DNA of 64,000 nucleotides, from NCBI GenBank assembly GCA_020746835.1, contig JAGPNK010000001.1, forward strand, positions 1,922,001-1,986,000, in the 5' to 3' direction. A program made the translations under genes and the position numbers. The DNA comes from Stachybotrys elegans. Its lineage: Eukaryota > Ascomycota > Sordariomycetes > Hypocreales > Stachybotryaceae. Below are positions 1-11,200 of this stretch, piece by piece. Position 1 is the first letter of the stretch. Each line of letters starts with the position of its first letter. The notes below the pieces were generated by a model. The model was given only the letters and a program-made list of their open reading frames with translations, did no database searches and was not told where the DNA came from.

Positions 1-94
1 TGAACACCCGGCAGCAACCTAAGTACCTCCAGCCCATCAGCGCAAGAGGGGCCAGAAGAGGCGGGTAAGATCAGCTCGACGATAATTCACATTC

Positions 95-1436
95 ATGTTT
101 TCACGACTGTCCAAGATCGCATCTCACCTCCCTAAACCTGCTGCGGCCCCGATATCTCGGAACTTCAGGATGGCAGCAGCAACGACGCCTCGGACAATCC
201 ACACGGCCGCATGCCTGATCATCGGCGATGAGGTCTTGGGTGGGAAGGTAGGCGATTTCAGTACGGGCCCTGGACTGTCGTGATGCTAATGAATTGGCCA
301 GACTGTTGACGTACGTTGTGTCCCTCGACGGCAACACACATGAACCCTGACCAGGCCTCTCGGCACTTCAGACCAACTCGGCCTACATGGCAAAATGGTG
401 CTTCTCACTTGGAATTGTACGTTGCGTTGACGGATGTAGTCGCATACAACTCACTCGGGGTAGGATCTAAAGCGCATCGAAGTCATCCAGGACGACGAGA
501 GCGAGATCGTGGAGGCTGCGCGCAGAATGAGCAGCCGGTACGACTTTGTCGTCACCAGGTGAGTGAAACCCGGAAACGTAAAAGAGAGATGTGAAGATTG
601 ACGAATGTCAACTCTGTAGTGGAGGCATTGGGCCAACGTAAGTTCACCACAGCCGTGCTCATGATCCCTCCCTTTTTTGACCTACTAGGCACGATGACAT
701 CACGTACCAGTCCATCGCCAAGGCGTTTGGACTCCCACTGAAGCTCCATGATGAGGCTTACGACAAGATGAAGAAGCTTTCCAAGCCGCACTCTTCGCAG
801 CCCAACTTCGACTGGGACGTCGACTCGCCCGCCCGCAAGGCCAAGCTTCGCATGGTCGAGCTGCCAACGGACGAAGCACGGGACCTCGAGTCGCAGTTCA
901 TCTTCCCCCATGAGGACATGTGGGTTCCGGTTTGTGTTGTCAACGGAAACGTCCACATCTTGCCCGGTGTTCCTCGACTATGTAAGCCAAGCAAACATAC
1001 GCCATGTGTCTCAAGTATGCAGCAGCCCCGTTGACGCTATGGCATAGTTGTACGCCTACTGGATGGACTGAGACCGCACGTACTACCTCAATTGGCCGAC
1101 CCAGAGGGCAAAGGGACCTTCCGAGCCATGATCTCCACGCCTATGGCGGAAAGCGCCGTGGCATCGTACCTCACGGAGTTGGCTGCCGAGGTCGGGCCAA
1201 AGGGTATCAAGGTTGGAAGTTATCCTCGATGGGGCAAGAAGAAGAACACCGTGACGTTGGTAGGAAGGTGAGGAAGCCTTCGAAACATGCCGGGTGACGA
1301 CTGCTAACCGGTATGTGAAAACAGGGACCAGAGCCTCATAGAATCTCTGATACCAGAGGTGGAGAAGAATACTGAGGGGCAGCGCATTTTTGAGGAGAGC
1401 GATGAGGAGTCAGACAAAGAAGACGAGACCAAATAG
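95..1436 (+). CDS. MoaB/Mog (CinA-like) molybdopterin-binding-domain protein
   Basis: Eight exons: 95-247, 302-310, 372-416, 464-558, 620-637, 689-981, 1048-1267 and 1325-1436, giving 314 residues. The second exon is only 9 nt (Thr-Val-Asp). The joined protein opens with a basic, Ser/Ala-rich stretch that could be a mitochondrial presequence, with an internal Met at residue 26 as an alternative start. The MoaB/Mog fold follows: AACLIIGDEVLGGKTVDTNS, then a TSGGIGPTHDDITY turn, then FPHEDMWVPVCVVNGNVHILPGVPRLF in two blocks. The GGIGPTHDD signature is the pterin-binding region of the CinA/Mog family. In animals the same domain is fused to FAD synthase; here it stands alone with an acidic C-terminus. 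The substrate is unknown. Family assignment is firm, physiological role is not. Confidence 0.88.
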
Positions 1437-2562
1437 ACATGGGTGTTTTCAGTAGGGTGCCAGAAGCTGCATGCAATTTCCGTGTGGCGATATCGAGTAT
1501 GGTCGAGTTATGACCTACCTATATACATAAGACCAGGCTGAATGGGACTGAGCGTCTAGCGCATCGAGGGGAAACCGTTAAACAAGGGCAGCGAGGTTTC
1601 ATCCATCTTTTGACAACGGTCAGATATAAAGACGCCCTGGTAGGCTCAAATTGCATGTTGTAAGCGATATTCTCTGGCATACAAGCGCCGGCATATGCCC
1701 CCAAGCCAGCAACCCACAGATCCCGTCCCAGCAAAGCATCTGATTGCAAGTGGATCGTGAGCTTAGTTTTTAAAATTGTGTGTATCACTTGGTACGGAGT
1801 CACAAGATGCTGGTCCCACGAGATGCTGTATCTGGGACTGAGCTTGTTGCCAAGATGATCGGTGGCACATTGCACTCAAAGAAACGAAGAGGTACAGAAG
1901 ATCTAAGCGACTGATTACAGACTTTGGATTCTCCGGCCAGAGATTGGTCGGAGGACAGCAGAAGCCTGTGCGCTCAAGGGTCTGCTTGTCGGATTTGTCA
2001 TTGCCTGTTGAATGAATGTCTCCGAGGCGACTCTGCACGGCACGGCTATGTATGGATGCACCATGCTCACTCGGGGTCCGTTTCGGCAGCCCACGTGGAA
2101 AGATGTTGAGATGGAAATGCTGCAGCTCGGAAGGCACACCGCTTTATTACAGCTTGATGAAGCTGCACTCGGTCAACAGCCATGGCGACTAGAGCCGGGC
2201 CATATTCCAGACTATTGATTGCCGGCAGCTCATCCACCGACTAGGGAAGAACGGGAGGAGGAGATCTTCCTTCAAGTCCTCCTGAGTCTGCGCTCATCGC
2301 GGGATCTGCGGGCTGAAGGCACGGAGACAGCCTGGGCCCTCCAGATACAAAACCGTGACGTGACTGTGCGTGAGGCGTACACTATTCTCGGTCTTCTCGG
2401 TCTCCCCAGGATCACAGTCGGTCTTATCTAATAGCTTTGCCGCACAGCGCGTGGTCGACCCTGTGGACGCTCGTGCTGTGCCACCTAGAGAGGTCTTCCC
2501 GCCTTACCTCGCCCTGGGCGGACATGGAGACGAGGAAGAACAGGCCTAGCTGGGGAGAAGCA

Positions 2563-2588
2563 GGGGGGGAGGGAGGGAGGGGCCGGGG
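2563..2588 (+). other. G-quadruplex-type G-run cluster
   Basis: Four closely spaced G runs of three or more bases (2563-2569, 2571-2573, 2575-2577, 2579-2582) separated by single A, followed by a further G4 run at 2585-2588. This fits the standard quadruplex pattern on the + strand. Function is not shown. Confidence 0.5.
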
Positions 2589-3748
2589 CGTCTGAGAACT
2601 TGGAGGACGAGATTGAAGAAGATTAAGAAGCAGCTTCTAGCAGGCCACAGCGCCGGAAACCTTGCCGTTTTGGAAGGCCGCCTCCTGCACCGTCCTGACG
2701 CTAGGGGGGGCCCGGGTCACCTGGAGGAAACATGGTACCCCAGAGGAGGGTTCCATTGGGTGATTTCGATTTTCGGAGCCGTCTCCCTCTCTCTCTCCTT
2801 CTCGTCGTTGACCCGAGATGGGGAGCCATGGGCCGATTGATTCATAGCCCTGTCATCCAACGGGCAAAGCTCCCCTTTTGACGCAGCGATTCTTCTTCAT
2901 CTGCATGACGGCATCTCGTCGATGCCTGGAGCAACCGATGCGCGTGCCGTTACTACTGAGTAGAGTGGCCTGCGGTGACGATAACGATGGGCTCACCCAA
3001 TGAGTGTGGGGAGTCACAATTTTGTTTGAACCAAGGGATCGTCTCTCTCCACCGTCCATGTGCTATCCATGCAGTTTCGGCTTGATGTGCGTGATGTGCG
3101 GATTGGCTCGAGGAGTGTGCATGAGGTGGTGCATAAGAAGGGTGAACGAACATACATACCTACCTACTTAGTATAGGTATGGAGGACGGCGTATAGCACC
3201 TGAGGTTTCCCTTAGTACCTGTTCTGCACCCTTTGGCAGGAGGTGCCTGCAGGTACCTACTAACTTGGTGTGCTTAATTGTTTTGGGCCAAAGATAGGGA
3301 GGTAGGTATTCAGGGCATCGGCATCTGCTGCCTTTCCGCTAGGACCTACAGGTAGGCAAGGTAGGATTTTTCAACGTCTGCAAAAACCCACCGACGAAGT
3401 AACCATCCTGTGCAAATCCATCGTTATTCATAGGACAGGTGAATTGTTATGCCTCGCGTGCCCTCCCCGTCGCTGCCGGCGCTACCGGGAAGTGAGGTGA
3501 GGGCGAGCGCGTACACATACAGAACTTTCGGAAATAGGGATCTCGCCTCGGCCTGGCTCTCGCAAGCCAGGCGCGCTTCATGGCGTCGCTTGGCGAGCTG
3601 GCCATAGCGGACTGGATCGAAGGTCAAGGCGTCGAGTTGATAAGGCAATAGGAGGGAGAGACGAGATTCATGAACCTGGGCACAGACTAATGAACAAACC
3701 CTGGCCTGGCCTGGCCGCACGACGACTCTCCGAGCCGACCGTCGGTGG

Positions 3749-3773
3749 CCCTCCCCCCCTTAACCCCCCTCCC
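3749..3773 (-). other. G-quadruplex-type run on the minus strand
   Basis: On the + strand this is four C runs (3749-3751, 3753-3759, 3764-3769, 3771-3773), so the minus strand has the quadruplex pattern. It lies in the gene-free interval upstream of Ras. Confidence 0.45.
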
Positions 3774-5279
3774 TTCTCTCTATCATCCCGTCGCTCATAA
3801 CGTTTGCTGTGCGGATTGCCGCCGAGAGGACGATGAGTGGTGAGTGGCTCGGGAAGCAAGCGCCTGCGAAGGAACCATGGCCGCCACTGTCGGCCAGCTT
3901 CTGCTGCCATCGGCTTGCCGCCATCATGCAGCAACACGTCAGTCGAGGTCAATGGCCTGGCGGTTCAACGCCACCACTACGTACCAATCAGGCCAGGGAG
4001 GGAAACGGTGCATGTGATGGTGTGCAGTGCTTGACTCCAGAAGAGCTGTCGAAGCTGCGGTGAGCTGCCTCGGCGCTGCGTTGGAGGAAGAAGGCACCCA
4101 AGGCCGGGAGGCTAGAAGACTAGTAGAAGGAGGATGGCCTTGCTTTCTCTTTCGTCGTGCTGTGGCTGCGTGCCTGGATCGAGTCGTGAGGAGGCGTCAC
4201 ATCATGTCGCGTCTAATCTGGCCATCTTGATTTTGACCTCGTTGGGCATATCCATCCATACTACATATGTATGCATAGGTTGGTGTTGCACCACATATTC
4301 TGCAGTAAGATTTAGATGTGATGTGACGATGGTTAAATTATCCTACATAGGTATTTTGTTCTTGTCTTCTTTTCGGGCCTCCTCTGACCAACCCGACACT
4401 CTGCTCCTAGGTCTCCTTGGGCGGCCTGCCTGCAGTAATAACATGGTCCCCACTTCCTATCACCCACCCCCTGTTCGCCTCCCTTCCCTTCCTCCCCCCC
4501 CCTAACTTCTTAAGCGGCAACGATCCGCCGCTTCACCACGCCTCTGCTGCATGAGAGCCCGCAACGGTTCGTTGGTGCAGATTCCTCCCGACAATGTGGC
4601 TGTCTGCTTGGGTTGCATTCTGCCTCGTTGGCTACTGTGTGATCAGAACCTTCAGCTTACCATCCATGGCCTATTTTTAAACCATTGTCCTCTTTTTGCT
4701 TCGTTTCATTACGTTGATCCCCTCGTTTGAAGCAGCAACAGCAGCAGGCAGGTACTTGCAGGCAAGCATGGAGAAGCAAAGCCAAGCAAGCTAATTTTCC
4801 CTCTGCTTCTTCAAGAGACACCCGGATGGATACATGCTCCCGTTAGCACGGCCGGGGTCCATCCATAGTCTGGTCCTCTCGGTACTTGACGCCAGCCAGC
4901 CGTGGTTTTGTCCCGAGAGAGGAAAAGAGACACAGGGTGACGGCGAGGGAGGAGAGTCTCCTGGTCAATCGATTCGGGAGACGACCAATTACATGGAGCA
5001 TCGAAGCAAAGTTGCGTTTCCGTCCACCTTCGATTGCCCTCCGGGTTAGCCAATCAAGATGAGCGGCAACCTTTTGTCTCCATCTGCCCATGAATAAGTG
5101 GGCTTCTAGATGGCGCCAGCTGCTGGCACTCATACTGTACAAGCACAGAAGTAATAGAGGCGAGTAATGGAAAGACCATGCCGCTTGTACGGCTGAGCTC
5201 CTAAGTACAACCTCTAGGGGTAGAGTACCTATGCGAACCTGCACCAAAGTACCGATGGTGCAAGTGCTTGCATGTACAT

Positions 5280-6025
5280 TATCTCGTCTGGATAGAGGCA
5301 CTTGGCCGCCCACCCCCGTGCTTCCTGGCCTCCCCCTCCCCCCATTCTCCCTTTCCCTTTCCTTCCCGTTTAACCATACCACCCATACCACATACCACAC
5401 ATCCCCCCCTACCATACCTACCTAGGTGCTGGTAGTAGAGGTTCCCCTCGCTCTCGATAGGGACGCCCCCCTAAACCATCTCCCAAGCCGCCCAATCGCC
5501 CAATCCATCCATCCACAAATCCACCCCCATCCACACAAATTCTCCACATTCTGTCCAGGGAATCCTCCACCTGCCTAAACCCCCTTCCTGCCTGTCGGCT
5601 CCAGCCAAACATCATCCTCTCTTCTTTCCATCTAGTCCATCCATATCCATTCTGCCCATCTGGTTTTGCTCTTCTGCATCACCATCCATCCTCCCTCCAT
5701 CCTCCTCCCTCTGCTTTAACGCGTGCCGGCTCTGCCTTCGCTCCCCTTTGCGCCCATCGCAGCGTCTCCTCTCCATCGCCGCATCGCAGCGCAACGCACC
5801 GCACCGCACCACCGCAGCTAAACCACCTGGGCTGGGCTTTTTTTTTTCTTCCACCCCGACTGTCCCTCGCCCCTGTTTCTCTTCCTTTGTCTCGGCCACG
5901 CCTACTCGCCGTGTCCAACGACCCCGTTTGTCTAGCTTTGCGCGACTCCATTTCGCCTCAGCTGTAACCTCTCTCGAACGCCCTCCTCTAGAACTTGGCT
6001 GCCCCTACCGGGTGACTTCAATACA
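5280..6025 (+). promoter_or_regulatory. Pyrimidine-rich promoter/5' leader of the Ras gene
   Basis: About 700 bases of strongly C/T-biased sequence (blocks of CCATCC, CTCC and a T9 run near 5830) directly precede the Ras ATG at 6026. CT-rich tracts close to the transcription start are typical of highly expressed filamentous-fungal genes. No clear TATA box was seen; the transcription start is not determinable from sequence alone. Confidence 0.45.
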
Positions 6026-6947
6026 ATGGCTGCACCAAACAAGGTATGCCGCCGCCGCCCGTCCGCCCATCCGCCCACCATGGATTGATGCAATCGACTC
6101 TCCCGTGTATTATCATAGTCGCTGACCTCTTGCGCTCTCCTCACAGTATCTGCGCGAGTACAAGCTCGTTGTTGTCGGCGGTGGTGGTGTCGGTAAATCT
6201 TGCTTGACCATTCAATTGATCCAGAGCCATTTCGTCGACGAGTACGATCCTACGATTGAAGGTCCGTGTTTTCGCTCTCTGCGTCTCCATCTTCCTCCGC
6301 CATCTCGACGCCTCCCCCCAATGTACCGCTCTACAAGCTCACACGCTTCAAACTAGATTCCTACCGCAAGCAGTGTGTTATTGACGATGAGGTCGCCCTA
6401 CTCGACGTTCTCGATACCGCCGGCCAGGAGGAGTACAGCGCAATGCGCGAGCAGTACATGCGCACCGGAGAGGGCTTCCTGTTGGTCTACTCGATTACTT
6501 CACGACAGAGCTTTGAGGAAATCACCACCTTCCAGCAACAAATTCTGAGAGTCAAGGACAAGGACTATTTCCCCATGGTTGTCGTCGGCAACAAGTGCGA
6601 TTTGGAAGGCGACCGCGAGGTCTCGAGATCAGGTATGGACCATGAAGAAGAAAAAAGATGGAAAACGGAGATGAGTGAATTGGATGCTGACCAAGTCCTG
6701 TGCAGAGGGTGAAGCTTTGGCCCGATCTTTCGGGTGCAAGTTCATCGAGACGTCCGCCAAGTCCCGAATCAACGTCGACAAGGCCTTCTACGATATCGTC
6801 AGGGAAATCCGTCGGTACAACAAGGATATGCAGGGCTACCCTCACCCCAGCGGCGGCAATTCCGGCTCCAACGGCCCTACTAAGACGCTCGACATGGACA
6901 ACGGCGAGCAGGAGGCGGGATGCTGCTCCAAGTGTGTCATCATGTGA
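6026..6947 (+). CDS. ras1: Ras small GTPase (ras-1/RasA type)
   Basis: Four exons (6026-6043, 6147-6261, 6357-6632, 6706-6947) encode 216 residues. The six-residue first exon (MAAPNK) is followed by [10 protein letters not shown] and the P-loop GGGGVGKS at about 17-24. The effector loop EYDPTIED is split by intron 2 after Glu; switch II is [15 protein letters not shown]; the base-binding motifs are NKCD and ETSAK. The protein ends CVIM, a CaaX box predicting farnesylation, with two Cys just upstream as possible palmitoylation sites. The glycine in place of the mammalian A11 is normal for fungal Ras-1. It should act at the plasma membrane in cAMP/MAPK control of growth, polarity and development. 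Start choice is fixed by the conserved short exon 1. Confidence 0.97.
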
Positions 6948-8204
6948 GCGTCTCGTCGTCTGGGATGTTCATGTTTGAGCGAACCGCTGGGGCGTGGCTG
7001 GGAAGCGAGTAATAGAAGCGGATGAGCCCAAGCTGCACGCAAGTAGCAGAGAGAGGCGTTCGTCCTGGTGCGAGCGAGCGAGCAGAGTCGAAGGTGCATT
7101 TGGTGGCCGCTATGCCCCAGTCAAAATAACGAAGCGAAACACGGCTCCTGAGAGACTACGGGGGGACAGATCATTTTTTTTCCTCTTACACTTTAATCCT
7201 CTCCTCACATTTTATTCCCAAGTCTTCTCTTATTTCTTATTCTTTTTTACTTCTTGTCTCTTTTTTTCTTCTTCTGCTTTTTTCTTTCTTCTTATTTCAT
7301 TTTTGCATCGGACAGGGAGTCGGGTTCTTGCTTGGTCTCGCTATATTGGACGTTGAATCTGGCAGCTTGCAGTTCCTCGTTTATTGCACATGGGAGCGAG
7401 ACCCTTCTAGCCATGATGCTTGGATGACGAGGACAGCTATCACTGCGACCATGCTTCATGCTCTCGTACATCTTTTTCTTATATGATGGCTTCTTCTATG
7501 CCTCTGTCTCCCCGAGTCTCTCAAATCTCATTTACTTTGTTACATTACAAGGTGGAGCTGGTGTGGGAGAGAGCTGGTTTCTACAGAGGAGGAGGAGGGA
7601 GGCCCAGCACGGCAGGGGACTTGCGGATCGAATGAAATGACGGGAAGAGAAGAAGATTGGGATCTATGCCCGACGCAGGCATTACCTCTGCCGTAGACGA
7701 AGTGAGCACGGGGCGTGAGGGATTCGCGCGAGCCGTCTTCCTGTGATCGCCCTGAAGCGCTAGGAGAAGGTAGATTCATTCTCGAGATTCCATACTGGTT
7801 GATTTATTTCCCCTCAGTCCTTGTCTTTGACATGTTTGTAATTTGTTGTCGCCTGCGTGCATACCTTACTTATTCAGTTCAATGGTTCTAATGCAGCCAG
7901 TTTGTGAGAAACACGAGCAACTCATTCACACATGGTCCCAAGTCGCCTCACCCGCTATACTCAACAGTCAGTCGTCCCTGATTCAGCAACAGTGATTCAC
8001 CACGAATTGAGCTGGTGTCAAGGCATTCATAGTATGAAAAGACAAAACTCAGATACAACTACCTACTACCTGCACTTGCCTCTCTAACCTAACCCACAAG
8101 TACCTGCTACTACTTGCTCGCTTACTCGACCTTGGTAGTCCGCGGAAAGCGCGACCCAGCCTGAATGAAGAGAATACACTCTTGACTGCCGATGACTTCG
8201 TCGA
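6948..8204. other. Intergenic, Ras 3' region and 3' flank of the Cys-rich gene
   Basis: Convergent 3' ends. It contains a T-rich pyrimidine tract at about 7165-7310 (repeated TTTCTTCTT), probably within or just past the Ras 3' UTR. Near 8060-8110 there are several TACCTAC/TACCTGC elements. No coding evidence. Confidence 0.5.
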
Positions 8205-11200
8205 TCAAATGAGATTGGGGAACATGGCCGACAACTCCTCAGAATCCGGCAGGGGATTCTCCTCAATATAAGACCAGGTGTCGTCGGAGTCAGCATCTGC
8301 ACCCGCATCGACATCTGCGTTGTCACCACCCACGCCTTGGTCGGCCATGCGATCCGACATTTCAACACTGGCACTGACGTTGACAGCAACACCCTCAACA
8401 GCGCCATTGCCTCCTCCATCAGATCCATCGGCCGTTTCAGTGCTCAGATCAGAAATCGTGTCACACGTGTCACACGAGTCGCAGAGGTCGCCAGCCTCAT
8501 CTGCCGCATCTGCCTCATCACCCTCGGACGCAACGCTGTTGGGTGCAACAGTCTCCCAGCTCGACATTGACCCATCGGAATAGCCGAGCCACGGCTCCCA
8601 GCCTCCGGGAACGAGCTTATCCTTGGGTTGGTTGACGACCAGGCTGTGGCAGATGGAACATGCCCACGAAAAGACCTCCCTCATTCCTGTCCCTGCTGCC
8701 ACTTCAGGCTCGGGGTTCCAGGCGGCTGGCCGGTTCGGCTCACGAATCGTGCACATTGTGCACAACGCCTTCCCGTATACTGCCTGAAGGGCACGCTTCC
8801 GGGTGTTGGTTTCGGTAACCTTCTCAATGACCTTAGCCACGAGATCTCGTCGATCCGGCCAGCACATCCTCTGCCCGAACATTCTCAGCCCACACGCGCA
8901 TACCGTCATCGGCTTCGTAATGCTGCCGCTCAGCATCAACCCCTGACCATCCGATGTGTGAATTACTTCGGGATATTGCGAGGCCCCGTGCAAGACGAAG
9001 GCTCCCCAGGCCTCTTTCATGCCTGCCCTTGCCATGACATCCGGCCGCGGGACCATGCCCAGCCACTGGCTGCAAGGGCGGCAGAAATAGGACCGCGCCT
9101 TGTGCAGAGTTTTGATGTTGGAGAAGAGCATATCGGCGGCCACTTCCGCATTGCGGAGCGAGCACTCGTCACAGACACCCCACGGCTTGTCGTGGTCCAT
9201 ATTTGTGCACCGAGAACAAATGGAAATATGCTTCTTGCAGGGGCCCTCAAACCAGTCGCCCGATGGCGTGAGGTTCTTGGGGTCACCGCAAAGCCATGTG
9301 GTTTCCTCAAAGCCCGGCCAACGGTCTCCAAAGGAGCTAACACGCATCAGCGGCAGATTCATAAGCGTTTGAGCGCTTGTTCTCTGGCGTTTTGTGTCCA
9401 CACCGGGCACCTGCGGGAGTAATGGGAAGAGCTCAGAGGTGGACATGCCCTGCTCGATATAGTTCCGCGGATTCCAGGCCGGAACCTTCTTTGACTGCAT
9501 CTCATTAACGCCTGGCGGCTGCTCGCCTTCCGCCCTCCCTTGAAGGGGGAACTGGGCGAGCCTCCAAACTCTATCCATTTCCTCGGGCGGTATGCCAGTG
9601 AAGTTGGATCGGCGTCCTGTGCTCGGTGCGGCAACATGATGCGCTGCAGCATCTGTCGTCTTCTTTCGCTTCTTTCGCGGGTCCTCTGCCCCTCCATCGC
9701 CAGTCTTTCGCTTGACATTAGATTGAGACCGAACAGGACTCCTCCTCTGGTCCCTAGCGATACAAAGCTGCTCATCATATTTGGGGTGTTGATTGAGGAG
9801 TTTCGCCGTTGGACAGGCCTCCGCCACCAGCTTTCCAAGCTCTTCTGCCGTCAGAGTGGTGACGTCTATCTCGTGCAAGGCGAGAAGCCCACCTTCGCCG
9901 CCGTGGATGGGTTGACCCTTGGGCAGAAGGCAGTTGCGGACCCTGTCGACGTCGTTTGACACCGAGTTCTTTTGCTTATCTCCGGGGTTCATCCCGTATA
10001 GTGCGACGGGAGGTCCGATCCAGTGCTCCATGCGGCTGCCGTCCTTGGGATCGTTGACGCCGCCAGCTCCATAGCCGAGTGCCAGGTAATAGAGGGGACC
10101 CGGACGTTCGGCTTCACCAAGACGGGGAAAGCAGTTGAGGGACCTGTATATCTCTGTCTTGTTAAGGCTCCGTACCTTTTTATCGTTGGGTGTGTTCTCC
10201 CCGATACCACTCTCATCTCGACGCTTGTCACTCGTGGGACTTTCCTTGTCCGAGCTCTCATGAACCTCGTCCGCGCTCTCCCTGTCTCTCTTTCTCTCTG
10301 ATGGCGGCAACTTGTTGCACAGCTCTGCCTCGCCGCTGTCCACGCATGAATCGCAGGGCCGCTGGTGATCACATGGACGGTCGTGCTTGATGCAGTTATC
10401 GCAGTTGTGGTAGGGCATATACATGCCAAAACCCACGCGGCCTAGATCGAAGATCTGATACGACTGGCCGTGCGTGTCGATGCATTCGAGCCCCAACTCT
10501 GTGCACTGCTTGCACGCTGCATCAGGTGTCGTCATGGAGACGTGGCAGTGGGCTCCGCTCGCCTTACAGAGGTTGCAAGCGGTCCGCCATTCGGTGCTGT
10601 CCCTGAGGTTGGCGTACGTGGGATTCGGCATCCTGCCTACTTTCCATGACGTCGGCCCCGGGATTTGATCAGGTTTCCATATGAGCTTGCCGCCGTCAAG
10701 GCAGGCCACCCCATCACGCTTGCACTGATCACATGCCTCGCCCCAGGTGGTGCGATCCGAAATCCAGGAACATACATGGTCTGGATTCTTCTTGTTAGGT
10801 TTTGAACAGCCATCGCAAGGGTGGCGAAACCACTTTGTCCAGCCCTGGTGTAGGTTGGGTCGGTTGTATAGTTTGATGTTATTTCCGTCGGCGTTGGTAA
10901 ACTTGCATGGCTTCTGGCTCGCCTTTCTTCCCTTGGCGCAATGTGTGCACCCCATCAGAAGGGTTTCATCCATATCGCAGTTCAGGATCCCTTCTGCCTC
11001 GCATCGCTGACAGACTGTCACCACGTGGTCGTACCGTGGCTCGTCCGCAGCATCTGGCCACACGGGATGGTCGTCAGCCTCTGCATATTGACGAAGGAGT
11101 GTTTCGGAACACTTCAGCAGTCTGCAACCCCCTTGCCAGTCATCCGAAACTCTTGCTTTATCACAGGATGTGCAACCTTTCGGGAAGGCGCCTGGTTTGA

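Larger units (their letters stand above)
1437..6025. other. Gene-poor interval, 4.6 kb, upstream of Ras
   Basis: No convincing gene found on either strand; open frames here are short, lack family resemblance and do not link by splice sites. It holds G-rich and C-rich runs (2563-2588 and 3749-3773), many TACCTA/TAGGTA elements (3155-3356, 5411-5427), and from about 5280 onward a long C/T-rich tract running into the Ras start codon, as is common for long leaders of fungal signalling genes. Most of it is probably the Ras promoter and 5' leader. Confidence 0.5.

Noticed and set aside
6195..6218. Glycine at the second P-loop position of Ras (GGGGVGKS against mammalian GAGGVGKS) as a possible activating change
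   Set aside because: Fungal ras-1 proteins normally have this glycine; the residues equivalent to human G12 and G13 are intact.
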